Below, piece by piece: positions 1 to 7,747 of a stretch of DNA of 46,236 nucleotides; position 1 is the first letter of the stretch, and every line of letters begins with the position of its first letter. The stretch is from an uncultured Synechococcus sp. Lineage in GTDB: Bacteria; Cyanobacteriota; Cyanobacteriia; Phormidesmidales; Phormidesmidaceae. The position numbers and the translations under genes were made by a program. The DNA lies in NCBI GenBank assembly GCA_937911865.1, contig CALDSK010000032.1, forward strand, positions 1-46,236, written 5' to 3'. Below the pieces are notes generated by a model. The model ran no database searches. It saw only the letters and a list, made by a program, of their open reading frames with translations, and was not told the origin of the DNA.

Positions 1-2570
1 ACTGCTTCGTAGGAACCAATCTGGAACTGATCAGTGTTCGGCGCACCATCGGCGAAGGAACTCTCGCGAATCTCCAGATCGGGAGCATTGAAAACTTCTC
101 CATCAAAAACAATATCTACACCCGTGTTGCTTAGGGTGCTGGAAGGCTCACTGGCCATATCCCACTCCCAACTCCAAACATGGGTTTGACCCGCTTGAGG
201 TAACGTTGGATGGGTCGCATTGATAGGTGATGAGCCATTCATCCAGACTAGAGGTGCACCTCCGCTACCGCTGTTAGTGCCTAGATGCGGGTTGTCTATA
301 CCAAAGACTACCAAGTAGTCAAACACTGTTCCCGGCGCGTTGTTGGCTGCCGCACCAAAGATCGAGCCACCGTCTTCGGCTCCGGTCATAAAGGGAGCTA
401 GTTCCAGACCATCGTTAAGACCATCGAAGACAACAGTAGGGTTATAGTTAGAGCCAGCATTACCGCTGCTGTATGTAGGCTCACGACCTGCCGCTGTAAC
501 GGCTACATCATTACTGTTGCCGCTTTGGTCACTCCAGGTGTTGATGGCAGCACCATCGGTGGTAGTCCCCGTACCAGCATCGCCTTTGACCCACAATCTG
601 AGGCCTGCAGAAACCCCGCCTGGAGATGGGACAACAGGGGTATTGCCAGAAATCGTAAAGCCCATATTATCCAGGGAGCCACCGGTTGATGTCACGTTAT
701 CAGATGCGGTATGCCCCGATGTATCTATCAAATCCGTCATCGTGATTACCACAGTCGAAACCGTGCCATTCACCTGAAGTGATGTATTAAAAGCATCCCG
801 CGTGTGGTTACCTGATAGCTGAACACCATTAGCAATCGCTGTTGCTGCGGCTTGACCTGTAGAATTGTCAGAGGCATCTAGGTCAGTCGATGATTGATCA
901 AGATAAAGAGCCGAGTCCAAAAGCGTTGAACTCACATCTGTTGTGATGACTCGGTTAGCAGTTCCTGAGAAATTTAGAACAGGATCGGTGACTGGCGCGT
1001 CAAAGGTCACGCGTAAGGTATAGGGAGGTGTCGTGGCACTTGTTCCACCATCACGAACATTGAAACGGATAAACTCTGGTGTGCTAACAAATGTTGGGTC
1101 TGTACCTCCTGCATCCCAATCTGTAGATTCGTCATTACTCTGAACTAATTGATCACTTCCCGAGGAACGAAAGTTCACAGGGTTGCCACCTGAGTCGATG
1201 CGCTCGACTGTAAAGGTTGTGCCATCTGGCATTGTTCCTGTAACTGCACTCGTGGTAGAGGCTACATTACTGGCAGGGACATTGAGGTCGGCTGCTGTAT
1301 CGGCGAGTACGCTGCTAAAGCCAGCAACAGCTAAACTTTGTGTTTGAACAATACCCGCAGACTTCACCTCAAGATCCCAGTCTCCACCCAGTTCAGCAGC
1401 ACCGGTTAGGTCATCACTGGCCGCCACATCCGCACCCGTCAGTGCCGAAATCTCATTAATAAACGAGGACCCACCCGGCCCCTCAGCCAAATTACAGCCA
1501 TAGAACAAAATATCGGCATCCGCACCCAGCGCATCGCCCCAGACCTCTAGCTGGTCGGCATATGTCTCTAAACTATCGGCGGAGAGAACAGTATTTCCCA
1601 ACTGTGCTTCGCCATCACTACCATGACTGATGATATGCAGCGCATCTAACGCTGAGCGCCCTGCCAACGCCGCTGTAATCAGCTGAACGCCATCTGTTTC
1701 GCCATCCAGGACAACGTAGTCTATCCCGCGATTCTCAAAATCAGCGATTAGCGTTGCCTTATCGTCAACGCCCGCGTCAATAACAACCATCTCTTGACGA
1801 TTGATTGTGTCGCTGGCCTGCTGGGCCCCAGGTGTCTCGTCAAAGCCACCGCCATCAGGAGATAGGGTGCCAGGGAAGCTAGCAAGAGAGTCAGCGGAGA
1901 AGAGTTGATTAGCGTTCATGGTTGTATAGAAAGGCCGAAGGACAGCAGACAAAAATCGAAAAGAAGAGACAAAAGAAAAACTCACACGCGATCGCACGCG
2001 CGCGAAGCGAGTCGAACAAGAAAGAGAGAATCGTAAACGAGAACAGAACGAAGCAGCAGAAATACAGGCATCCAGACACCAGTCACCCCCATTGGCAGCA
2101 TTGCCAACAGGGGTGGTAGACGCATAAATAGAGGCGGTAGTCAGCCTGAGCAGCGTCCGAAGGAATTGGGTACCAGAGCGACCAGAGGCCACATTACAGC
2201 CATAGAGAAAGAGCAAAGGAACAGTCGCGTCGCCTTCCGCACTACCCAATAAAGGAGAAAACCAGGTAGCGATCGTTTTTTGGTATTGGGGTAGCGTCTC
2301 TAGGCTGAGCTGAACATTACCAAGGTACAAGCAGCCAGGAGCACCGTGAGAGAGAATATGGACCTGGCTAACCGTCTGCCCTTTGCTATAGCAATGCTGA
2401 AGGGCTCGGGCAATTTGCTGTACACCGTCTACTTGTGCATTCAAATGATAAACATCAATGCCAGGCTTGAGACCGTGTAAAAGAATAGACGATTCTTCAA
2501 CACTGTCATCAACAAATAAAACTGAGTTTGTATCAGGAATGAAGGATCCTGTTTTAGAAGCAGCCGTCAT
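1..2570 (-). CDS. Large surface/secreted protein with two tandem DUF4347 domains (C-terminus outside window)
   Basis: The minus strand is open without a stop from an ATG at 2570 to the window edge (856 codons), so the protein is longer than seen here. Residues 16-165 form a first DUF4347 domain, with HILSHG (His75) and LYGCN (Cys125). A Ser/Phe/Arg-rich stretch (about 172-215) follows. Then Met218 (ATG at 1919) opens a second, more canonical DUF4347 domain with HIISHGS (His316) and FYGCN (Cys359). Residues after about 400 resemble extracellular beta-rich modules: a Calx/cadherin-like stretch, then a LamG-like stretch with LWVKGDAG, TWSDQSGN and VVFDGLNDG. DUF4347 is known at the N-terminus of giant cyanobacterial adhesin-like proteins. 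The His/Cys pair recalls clan CD cysteine peptidases (inference). An alternative is that the gene starts at 1919 and the first domain is a separate gene that lost its stop. No Shine-Dalgarno decides between the two starts. Confidence 0.85.
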   Translation of the reverse strand, partial: MTAASKTGSFIPDTNSVLFVDDSVEESSILLHGLKPGIDVYHLNAQVDGVQQIARALQHCYSKGQTVSQVHILSHGAPGCLYLGNVQLSLETLPQYQKTIATWFSPLLGSAEGDATVPLLFLYGCNVASGRSGTQFLRTLLRLTTASIYASTTPVGNAANGGDWCLDACISAASFCSRLRFSLSCSTRFARVRSRVSFSFVSSFRFLSAVLRPFYTTMNANQLFSADSLASFPGTLSPDGGGFDETPGAQQASDTINRQEMVVIDAGVDDKATLIADFENRGIDYVVLDGETDGVQLITAALAGRSALDALHIISHGSDGEAQLGNTVLSADSLETYADQLEVWGDALGADADILFYGCNLAEGPGGSSFINEISALTGADVAASDDLTGAAELGGDWDLEVKSAGIVQTQSLAVAGFSSVLADTAADLNVPASNVASTTSAVTGTMPDGTTFTVERIDSGGNPVNFRSSGSDQLVQSNDESTDWDAGGTDPTFVSTPEFIRFNVRDGGTSATTPPYTLRVTFDAPVTDPVLNFSGTANRVITTDVSSTLLDSALYLDQSSTDLDASDNSTGQAAATAIANGVQLSGNHTRDAFNTSLQVNGTVSTVVITMTDLIDTSGHTASDNVTSTGGSLDNMGFTISGNTPVVPSPGGVSAGLRLWVKGDAGTGTTTDGAAINTWSDQSGNSNDVAVTAAGREPTYSSGNAGSNYNPTVVFDGLNDGLELAPFMTGAEDGGSIFGAAANNAPGTVFDYLVVFGIDNPHLGTNSGSGGAPLVWMNGSSPINATHPTLPQAGQTHVWSWEWDMASEPSSTLSNTGVDIVFDGEVFNAPDLEIRESSFADGAPNTDQFQIGSYEA

Positions 2571-2767
2571 AATGATTTTCAAGGAATGCATAAACAAGTA
2601 GCTGGCTAAGCGTTAAAACGCTCCAAAGCACCTAAAATGCCTCAAAGCGGTAGAAGGCAATAGAAAGCGGCTAGGCCAAAAGCGAATAAAGAGAGAAAAA
2701 TAGATGAAGCGATCGCACCACAAACCCGACGCAACCATCACCAAAAAGCAAAAAAATTCCACCTTGA

Positions 2768-2804
2768 GCTTCCAGAGACGCAAGCCTTGTGCATCCCTGG
2801 AAGC
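2768..2804 (-). terminator. Rho-independent terminator-like hairpin
   Basis: GCTTCCAG (2768-2775) pairs perfectly with CTGGAAGC (2797-2804). Read on the minus strand, the stem is followed after about 9 nt by a run of seven T and then a second T-rich run. It lies downstream of the 231-residue minus-strand gene and probably ends its transcript. Confidence 0.5.
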
Positions 2805-2830
2805 CTAGTGATTAGCTGTTTGTAAAATTA

Positions 2831-2866
2831 GCGATCGCAACCTAAAAATATAAGGGGTGCGATCGC
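2831..2866 (-). repeat. Hairpin built from two HIP1 octamers
   Basis: GCGATCGCA (2831-2839) and TGCGATCGC (2858-2866) are exact reverse complements separated by an A/T-rich 18-nt loop, immediately 3' of the 231-residue gene. On the minus strand the stem is followed by TAATTTTAC. It may act as a first weak terminator or mRNA 3'-end stabiliser. The rest of 2571-2884 shows no coding capacity. Confidence 0.45.
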
Positions 2867-2884
2867 CCATTAACTACACAGAAA

Positions 2885-3580
2885 CTACACAGCAGTCATC
2901 TCTGCTGACTGCAACAAGTGGTGCTCCACCAGATTACGGTAAGCATCAACCCCGGTTTGCCACTGCCCTAGCATCGACTTAAGATGCTCTAGACGATCCG
3001 TCTGAGACTCGCCTTGCAAAGCATAGTGACAATTGCCCGAGTACAACAAAGCCGAAATCTTCTGATCTTCAGAAAGGCGAGCAGTGCCCTCTTGAATGGC
3101 CACATTGAGGATGCCACCTTCCAGTCGATAGGCCAGATTTAGAGAAGCCTTCATCAGCTCAGGTGCGCCCTCGCGTCGAACGCCTTCTGTCAGCAGCGTC
3201 GAGCGGAAGAAGTTAGCCGCTTCTTGCTGATCTTCAGAAAAGCTGACCATGCCAGTAGGATTAACACCTAGCGCCCGGTATTGAATATGGGGCAGCGCCT
3301 CAATCCACTTGTGCATCAAGGCTGGCACCTGTAGTTCAGGAATCTCTTTACCCAGAACCAGCTCAGATAGCGTAATGCGATTAGGCTGCACGACCAAACC
3401 AATTCCGTTCTTAAAAAAGATCTGTACTCCATTGCGGCCATATACTGGCTGGCGCAAAGCTTCCCAATCAGAAGGGAAAATCGCACCGTAATTAAAGAGA
3501 GAGGGATTCAAGATCGCAGGATCTAGATTAGCGGCTTGAAGAACAATAGAGATTTCTTGGATGTTGAGAGCTTTAGTCAT
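2885..3580 (-). CDS. Conserved-looking hypothetical protein, 231 aa
   Basis: I do not recognise a named family. The protein is soluble, with no signal peptide or membrane segment and a mixed alpha/beta composition. It starts MTKALNIQEISIVLQ and contains NYGAIFPSDWEALRQPVY near residue 30. A Gly/Val-rich strand (FFKNGIGLVVQPNRI) sits near residue 55 and a helical C-terminal third follows. Codon use and HIP1-rich surroundings match the neighbours, and the frame is uninterrupted, so I treat it as a real gene. It reads in the same direction as the flanking DUF4347 and beta-helix genes but is separated from both by 250-310 bp, so an operon is unlikely. Two hairpins follow its stop. Function unknown. 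Confidence 0.8.
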   Translation of the reverse strand: MTKALNIQEISIVLQAANLDPAILNPSLFNYGAIFPSDWEALRQPVYGRNGVQIFFKNGIGLVVQPNRITLSELVLGKEIPELQVPALMHKWIEALPHIQYRALGVNPTGMVSFSEDQQEAANFFRSTLLTEGVRREGAPELMKASLNLAYRLEGGILNVAIQEGTARLSEDQKISALLYSGNCHYALQGESQTDRLEHLKSMLGQWQTGVDAYRNLVEHHLLQSAEMTAV

Positions 3581-3664
3581 GAGTTGTGTCTGTATGAATC
3601 TAGAGGTTTATAGAAAATATCTCAAGAATTAAATGAGATATAAGGGTTCACGATTGTTCAGGAA

Positions 3665-3678
3665 CGCCTTTAAAGGCG
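3665..3678. promoter_or_regulatory. 14-bp perfect palindrome upstream of the 231-aa gene
   Basis: CGCCTTTAAAGGCG is a perfect 14-bp palindrome 85 bp upstream of the minus-strand start at 3580. It has the size and symmetry of a dimeric repressor operator, but no cognate regulator lies nearby. I see nothing else definable in 3581-3832. Confidence 0.25.
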
Positions 3679-3832
3679 GACATAGCTTGACTTACTCAGC
3701 GGCTATTGCATTTGTTCAACACAAGAACCGACTCAGCAGAAGGTGAGTTCTCAAGCTTGGCTCTACGCTAAATAGAAGCCTTTTTTTCAACAGTTCGAGC
3801 ACAACAATTCTCCGTTTTGTGAGGAATCTACT

Positions 3833-6688
3833 CTACGCATCCATTGGTTTCTTCAGTAAATGGCGCGTTACTAGCGGTAGCATTTTCACCCGCCGTATAA
3901 CCGCAAAGAATGAAACGTTAGAATCACTCAACAGCGCTGCCAGATTCTCGACTCGTACATTGCGAGCATTGCCATTCAGTGACGGATCAACACCGGCCAA
4001 GCGGATACCCGTTGGAGCAACATTCTCATCTAGAACTAAACAGGCTGCCGCACCTGAGTCAGGCGTTGAGCTAGAGGTAATTTCAATATCGGGCGAAGTA
4101 TCGTTGCCCGATAAGTCGTTATCAACAATGCTGAGAATAGGAATCATTGAATCTTCTTCTAGATCGACAACAATCGCCTGACCGCCATTGCCACTAATGG
4201 TGTTCTCACTAATACCCGAATCGCCATTCTCAGCATCCGTACGCCACTCTTGCGTGGCCATACCTTGCGAAAGTGACCGAATTCCATCTCCGCCGTTATC
4301 AGAAATTCGATTATTTCTAACAACTAACTCCTGAGTAGCCACGTCCGCGACAAAGATATCAATGCCGTTTCCACCGTTGTTGGATATGCTGCTATCACGA
4401 ATTACGACTTCCTGGCTGGCGGCTGTTTCAGTGGTGTTAGCCGTCGCTGTTCCATCGATAATTTCAATACCATTACCGCTGCTGCGCGTCACCAGGCTAT
4501 CAGCAATACTCACTTCCTGGGCGTGCGATCCGACCGTGCTAGAAATGCGAATACCCGCAGATCCATTAGCCGAGGTATTCCCCCCATCAACGGTCACTTC
4601 AGACAGCAGAACTTCTTGAGTAGCACTGCTAAAGAGGCTATCGCCAACGACTTCAAGAATAATGCCTGCTCCCAAGCTATTAGAAACCGTATTAGAAAAA
4701 GAACTGACGCTAGGATGTCCAACGCTAGTATTGGAATCGAGACTAGGACCGACTGTAACGCTTTGATTAGAGCCGCTAAAGCCGCTTGCCTGTGACCGAA
4801 ACTCCATGCCAACCCGGTTGTTGTTTAGTTCAAAGCCAGCGATCGCAATGTCAACGCCTCGCTCCGCCGAATTATTCTCAATCAAAATACCTCGATCAGT
4901 AGAATCATTAATCGCGTTATCTAAAAGAACAACATTACCACCCACGTTGTTGAGAGCAATTCCACTTCCCCCTGAACCTTGGATTAAGTTGTTGCGCAGC
5001 TCCACATTCTCAATATCGCTACCCGCAACACCGTGATTACCAGCATTGTTAATCTCAAACCCAGCCAGCACGGTATTGTTGCTCAACGTTACCAAGTCAG
5101 CGCTGTTTCCGCCCGTAATAGTAGGAAAAACGCCATCGTTAGAATCCGGCAAGGTTACCGCAACCGTATCAACGTCCACTAGATCCTCCTCGCTCAGCCC
5201 CGGAGAGAAGGGCACCCGAGTAGCGATGTTGGGAAAGCCTGGAAAGTCCATGCCAGCAATAGTCTGGACAGGGCCTTGTGAAAGGACTCTAACACTATCT
5301 GGAATGCTAAATCCTGGAATAGTTGTATTGGATGCGCCCTCAGCATTGACATAAACAATGGTATTGCCATCGCTATAGGTGTCAAAATCACTTTCAATCA
5401 GTGCGATCGCCTCTTCTACAGAACCAAACGGACTCTCATAGGTCCCTTCACCCGCAGTCGAGGGGTCTGCCAAATCGACGTGCAAGAAGCGATACGCCGA
5501 TCCCTCTTGTGGATTAAACAGCACATCTGCTTCTGTTACAAACGTACTTTCAATCTCTTCAACCACGTTAATAGCAACGCTCGGCCGACGAACAATCGGC
5601 GAGCCAAGCCGTCTCAAAATTTCAAGCTCTAACACTTCGAGATCTTCTGATGAGACACTTGCCACCTCATCGACACCCTCCTCTGAGACTGCTGCACTTG
5701 CAACCTCCTCCTGCTCTACTGCTGCAGAATCAGTATCGTCTGCTTGTTTGCGAGAACGAGAGCCTGGAATCACCGCGCTCACAGAAACCCCTAAGCTCGA
5801 ACCAAACAAGTCGTCATATTGATAGGAGAGTCCAGCATTAACATCGGAGGCTATGTTGGCCAGCAGTCTAGCTTGAGCGCCCAAACTGCTATCTTCACCT
5901 GCCAGCCAATAGGCACCGACATATCCCATCAACTCACCATCATCCCACTCGCTCAACTGCCGGCCCACTTCAAGATCCATGCCGCCAAGCGCATTCTCTT
6001 CTTGGAAGATCTGTTGCTGTTCGCCTACTGCCGAAATGGCCAGCTGGTTTTGAGAAAACGTCGAACTTGTTTGAACAGTGTTGTTTTCAATAGTTCGTAA
6101 CGATTGAGTAAGACCGCCTAACGGGCGACAACCATTGAGCCGTAGCTCCCAATTTTGTCTAATGTGCTCATAGCCTGCTGCCAGCTGATAAAACGTATTG
6201 TCATCGGTTGCGCGACTGTCTACCCCTAGATATCCACCATTGATTAAGTCATCATCGGCATCGTAATTTCGATAGCCCAAGTTTAGACCGAGTCCCAAAT
6301 TTCCATCGTTGAGCTGAGCATCACCAGTAAGGAATGTAAGATTTCCGCAATTATTTTGGGCCAGCGGCACAAAAGCGCTAATCCCCAAAATCTCATCAAA
6401 GCCAGCCTGAGAGGTCTCAAAACTAGCGCCGAATTGAGAGGGCACCTGCGGCAGGCGATCGCAACGACTTTCGGTTGCTTCAGCCAAAACGCTATTGTCT
6501 GCTATTAGCGTTTTGGCTGACTCAAAGCCTTTAGCCGTCACCGTTTTAGCAACAGCGAATTCGCGGCTTACGCCAGTAAAGCCCTCAGCAATCGTAGCGC
6601 TGCATAGAATAGCAAACACGCTAGAAAGCACAAGGAACAACGCCCTAAAGGCGTTCATTTGCAGAGCATTTCGTTTTTTAATAGACAT
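3833..6688 (-). CDS. Secreted protein with inverse-autotransporter-like barrel and beta-helix passenger
   Basis: The 951-residue product begins with a signal peptide (basic MSIKKRNA, then a hydrophobic stretch to about residue 36). Residues about 80-310 alternate aromatic and polar residues in amphipathic strands rich in Gly/Tyr/Asn (LGLGLNLGYRNYDADDD, YQLAAGYEHI, GYVGAYWLAG, AGLSYQYDDLFG). This resembles the N-terminal barrel of intimin/invasin-type inverse autotransporters. An acidic Ala/Ser/Glu linker (about 310-350) follows. A parallel beta-helix begins near residue 395 (FLHVDLADPSTAGEGTYESP) and continues as N-N-x-I/L-x-G-type coils (VELRNNLIQGSGGSGIALNN, VVIRDSSISNNGGNGIDIF). The passenger would face the exterior. 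The last about 25 residues are basic and unlike the rest, possibly after a late frameshift. The barrel assignment is by pattern only. Confidence 0.8.
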   Translation of the reverse strand: MSIKKRNALQMNAFRALFLVLSSVFAILCSATIAEGFTGVSREFAVAKTVTAKGFESAKTLIADNSVLAEATESRCDRLPQVPSQFGASFETSQAGFDEILGISAFVPLAQNNCGNLTFLTGDAQLNDGNLGLGLNLGYRNYDADDDLINGGYLGVDSRATDDNTFYQLAAGYEHIRQNWELRLNGCRPLGGLTQSLRTIENNTVQTSSTFSQNQLAISAVGEQQQIFQEENALGGMDLEVGRQLSEWDDGELMGYVGAYWLAGEDSSLGAQARLLANIASDVNAGLSYQYDDLFGSSLGVSVSAVIPGSRSRKQADDTDSAAVEQEEVASAAVSEEGVDEVASVSSEDLEVLELEILRRLGSPIVRRPSVAINVVEEIESTFVTEADVLFNPQEGSAYRFLHVDLADPSTAGEGTYESPFGSVEEAIALIESDFDTYSDGNTIVYVNAEGASNTTIPGFSIPDSVRVLSQGPVQTIAGMDFPGFPNIATRVPFSPGLSEEDLVDVDTVAVTLPDSNDGVFPTITGGNSADLVTLSNNTVLAGFEINNAGNHGVAGSDIENVELRNNLIQGSGGSGIALNNVGGNVVLLDNAINDSTDRGILIENNSAERGVDIAIAGFELNNNRVGMEFRSQASGFSGSNQSVTVGPSLDSNTSVGHPSVSSFSNTVSNSLGAGIILEVVGDSLFSSATQEVLLSEVTVDGGNTSANGSAGIRISSTVGSHAQEVSIADSLVTRSSGNGIEIIDGTATANTTETAASQEVVIRDSSISNNGGNGIDIFVADVATQELVVRNNRISDNGGDGIRSLSQGMATQEWRTDAENGDSGISENTISGNGGQAIVVDLEEDSMIPILSIVDNDLSGNDTSPDIEITSSSTPDSGAAACLVLDENVAPTGIRLAGVDPSLNGNARNVRVENLAALLSDSNVSFFAVIRRVKMLPLVTRHLLKKPMDA

Positions 6689-6727
6689 TTTTGTCTCTGA
6701 AGTTGAATTGACCGTTTAGGACTCCGC

Positions 6728-6857
6728 TTCTTACCATTGCGAAACGAATGTAAGAAAAGAGCTATCTATGACGTAAGAAGCAGCTATAGCCTTATAGGAC
6801 AAAGGTTTCAAGGAAAGCGCTCTTGGATAACACAACCAATAAAACTACTTTTCTTAC
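6728..6857. promoter_or_regulatory. Four TTCTTAC/GTAAGAA heptamers upstream of the beta-helix gene
   Basis: TTCTTAC occurs at 6728-6734 and 6851-6857, and its complement GTAAGAA at 6750-6756 and 6773-6779. All lie within 170 bp upstream of the minus-strand start at 6688. The first pair forms an inverted repeat with a 15-nt spacer. This could be a regulator-binding cluster. Confidence 0.3.
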
Positions 6858-6909
6858 TTTGTAGTCGTATTAATCCCACTTGATAGAAGAAACCCTACAT
6901 TCAGAAACA

Positions 6910-6956
6910 AAAAAAGTAAGGTGCCACAGACTTTTCTAGCGGCACCTTACTTTTTT
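6910..6956. terminator. Strong bidirectional terminator (16-bp perfect stem)
   Basis: AAAAAAGTAAGGTGCC (6910-6925) pairs perfectly with GGCACCTTACTTTTTT (6941-6956) around a 15-nt loop. The A-run and T-run at the outer ends give a U-tract in either direction. It lies downstream of the minus-strand toxin-antitoxin operon and upstream of the beta-helix gene, so it should insulate the latter. Confidence 0.85.
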
Positions 6957-6958
6957 CT

Positions 6959-7190
6959 GTCGAGTTGCTTGGGAAACTTCTAAAATCCACAACTTATTAC
7001 AGCTCGTTAAGCAACTCGACGAGCAGCCTAATACATTAGGACATCTGCTACATCAAATGTCAGTCGAAACAAACGTCAGACGAAAAAGTTCACCTCCCAA
7101 AGCTGAACGCACTGGGAGGAAATGCGTTACAGCCTTGGGAGGCAAATACGATAGCGAACAACTTTCTACAGAATTGCTGGTTGGGCGACA
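6959..7190. other. Structured gene-free stretch with two inverted repeats
   Basis: GTCGAGTTGCTT (6959-6970) and AAGCAACTCGAC (7009-7020) are perfect 12-bp arms around a 38-nt loop, directly abutting the terminator at 6910-6956. A second hairpin pairs CCTCCCA (7093-7099) with TGGGAGG (7113-7119). I find no open frame of note. It could be a structured 3' region of the toxin-antitoxin mRNA, a small RNA, or the remains of a small mobile repeat. Confidence 0.4.
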
Positions 7191-7454
7191 CTAGCGGCAA
7201 TGATATTTACAGGCAAGCACTTCAATGGCTATTTCACTAACTCTGTAGACGAGCCGATGCTCTTGTGTAATTCTTCTAGACCAATAGCCTTTCAAATCAT
7301 GCTGTAGGGCTTCAGGTTTACCTAACCCTGAGAAGGGCGTTCTATCAATATCTTTGAGTAAGCTGACAATTTTTCGCTACGTTTTCTTATCCGCTGCGGC
7401 CCACTGATTAAAGTCGTCAAAAGCTAGCGGATCGAAAATTATTTTTCTGTTCAC
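7191..7454 (-). pseudogene. YoeB/Txe-family toxin with an in-frame stop at codon 26
   Basis: Starting from a GTG at 7454 that overlaps the antitoxin stop, the minus strand reads 87 codons to a TAG at 7191-7193. A TAG at 7377-7379 interrupts codon 26. The remainder is a clear YoeB-type mRNA interferase, with DIDRTPFSGLGKPEAL, GYWSRRITQEHRLVY and a CKYHC-type tail. Catalytic residues of the family (Glu, Arg and the C-terminal His-Tyr/His region) are preserved after the stop. The stop replaces a hydrophobic position in helix 1. Either the toxin is inactivated, or readthrough, or an internal start, makes a product. Apart from that stop, the frame shows no lesions. Confidence 0.85.
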
Positions 7455-7675
7455 TCTAAATCTTGAAGCGATACTTCAATCAAGTTCTCACCGCTTTCAA
7501 TATTGGCTTTGGCCACTAACAATCTTTCACGATTAGCGTCAGATTTGAACAGGTACGCTGTCTCATCTACTTCGTAAACGACAATTTCTATTTCCTTCTC
7601 AGGGAAGGCAGCTCTCAATCCATCCAAAAAAGTTTGATCAAGCTCACTCGTATTTAGACGATAAGTCGTATGCAT
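7451..7675 (-). CDS. Antitoxin partner of the YoeB-type toxin
   Basis: A 74-residue protein directly upstream of, and overlapping by 4 nt (GTGA), the YoeB-like frame: the usual antitoxin-first arrangement with translational coupling. The C-terminal half (VDETAYLFKSDANRERLL) matches the toxin-binding segment of YefM-type antitoxins, in which a TAYLLRS-x-x-N-x-x-RLL pattern is typical. The N-terminal half (TTYRLNTSELDQTFLDGL) is not a standard Phd/YefM DNA-binding domain but is common in short cyanobacterial antitoxins paired with Txe/YoeB toxins. It probably binds toxin and represses its own promoter. The frame is intact although the toxin is interrupted. Confidence 0.85.
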   Translation of the reverse strand: MHTTYRLNTSELDQTFLDGLRAAFPEKEIEIVVYEVDETAYLFKSDANRERLLVAKANIESGENLIEVSLQDLE

Positions 7676-7747
7676 AACTCCTCCTATAGAAATAGCGTCT
7701 TCTTTGATTCTAGAACGCGTGTTAGAAAAGCCATCGAACTGTAGCGC

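Noticed and set aside
1922..2119. 65-codon plus-strand basic peptide
   Set aside because: Opposite the linker between the two DUF4347 domains; Lys/Arg-rich only because the other strand is Ser/Phe-rich.
3819..5354. Several plus-strand frames of 60-120 codons opposite the beta-helix gene
   Set aside because: The minus-strand gene has signal peptide and repeat structure over the whole span; the plus frames are its shadows.
6910..7020. Stem-loops considered as a tRNA or tmRNA
   Set aside because: No cloverleaf, no CCA end or GTTCGA T-loop; the first structure is a plain terminator hairpin.
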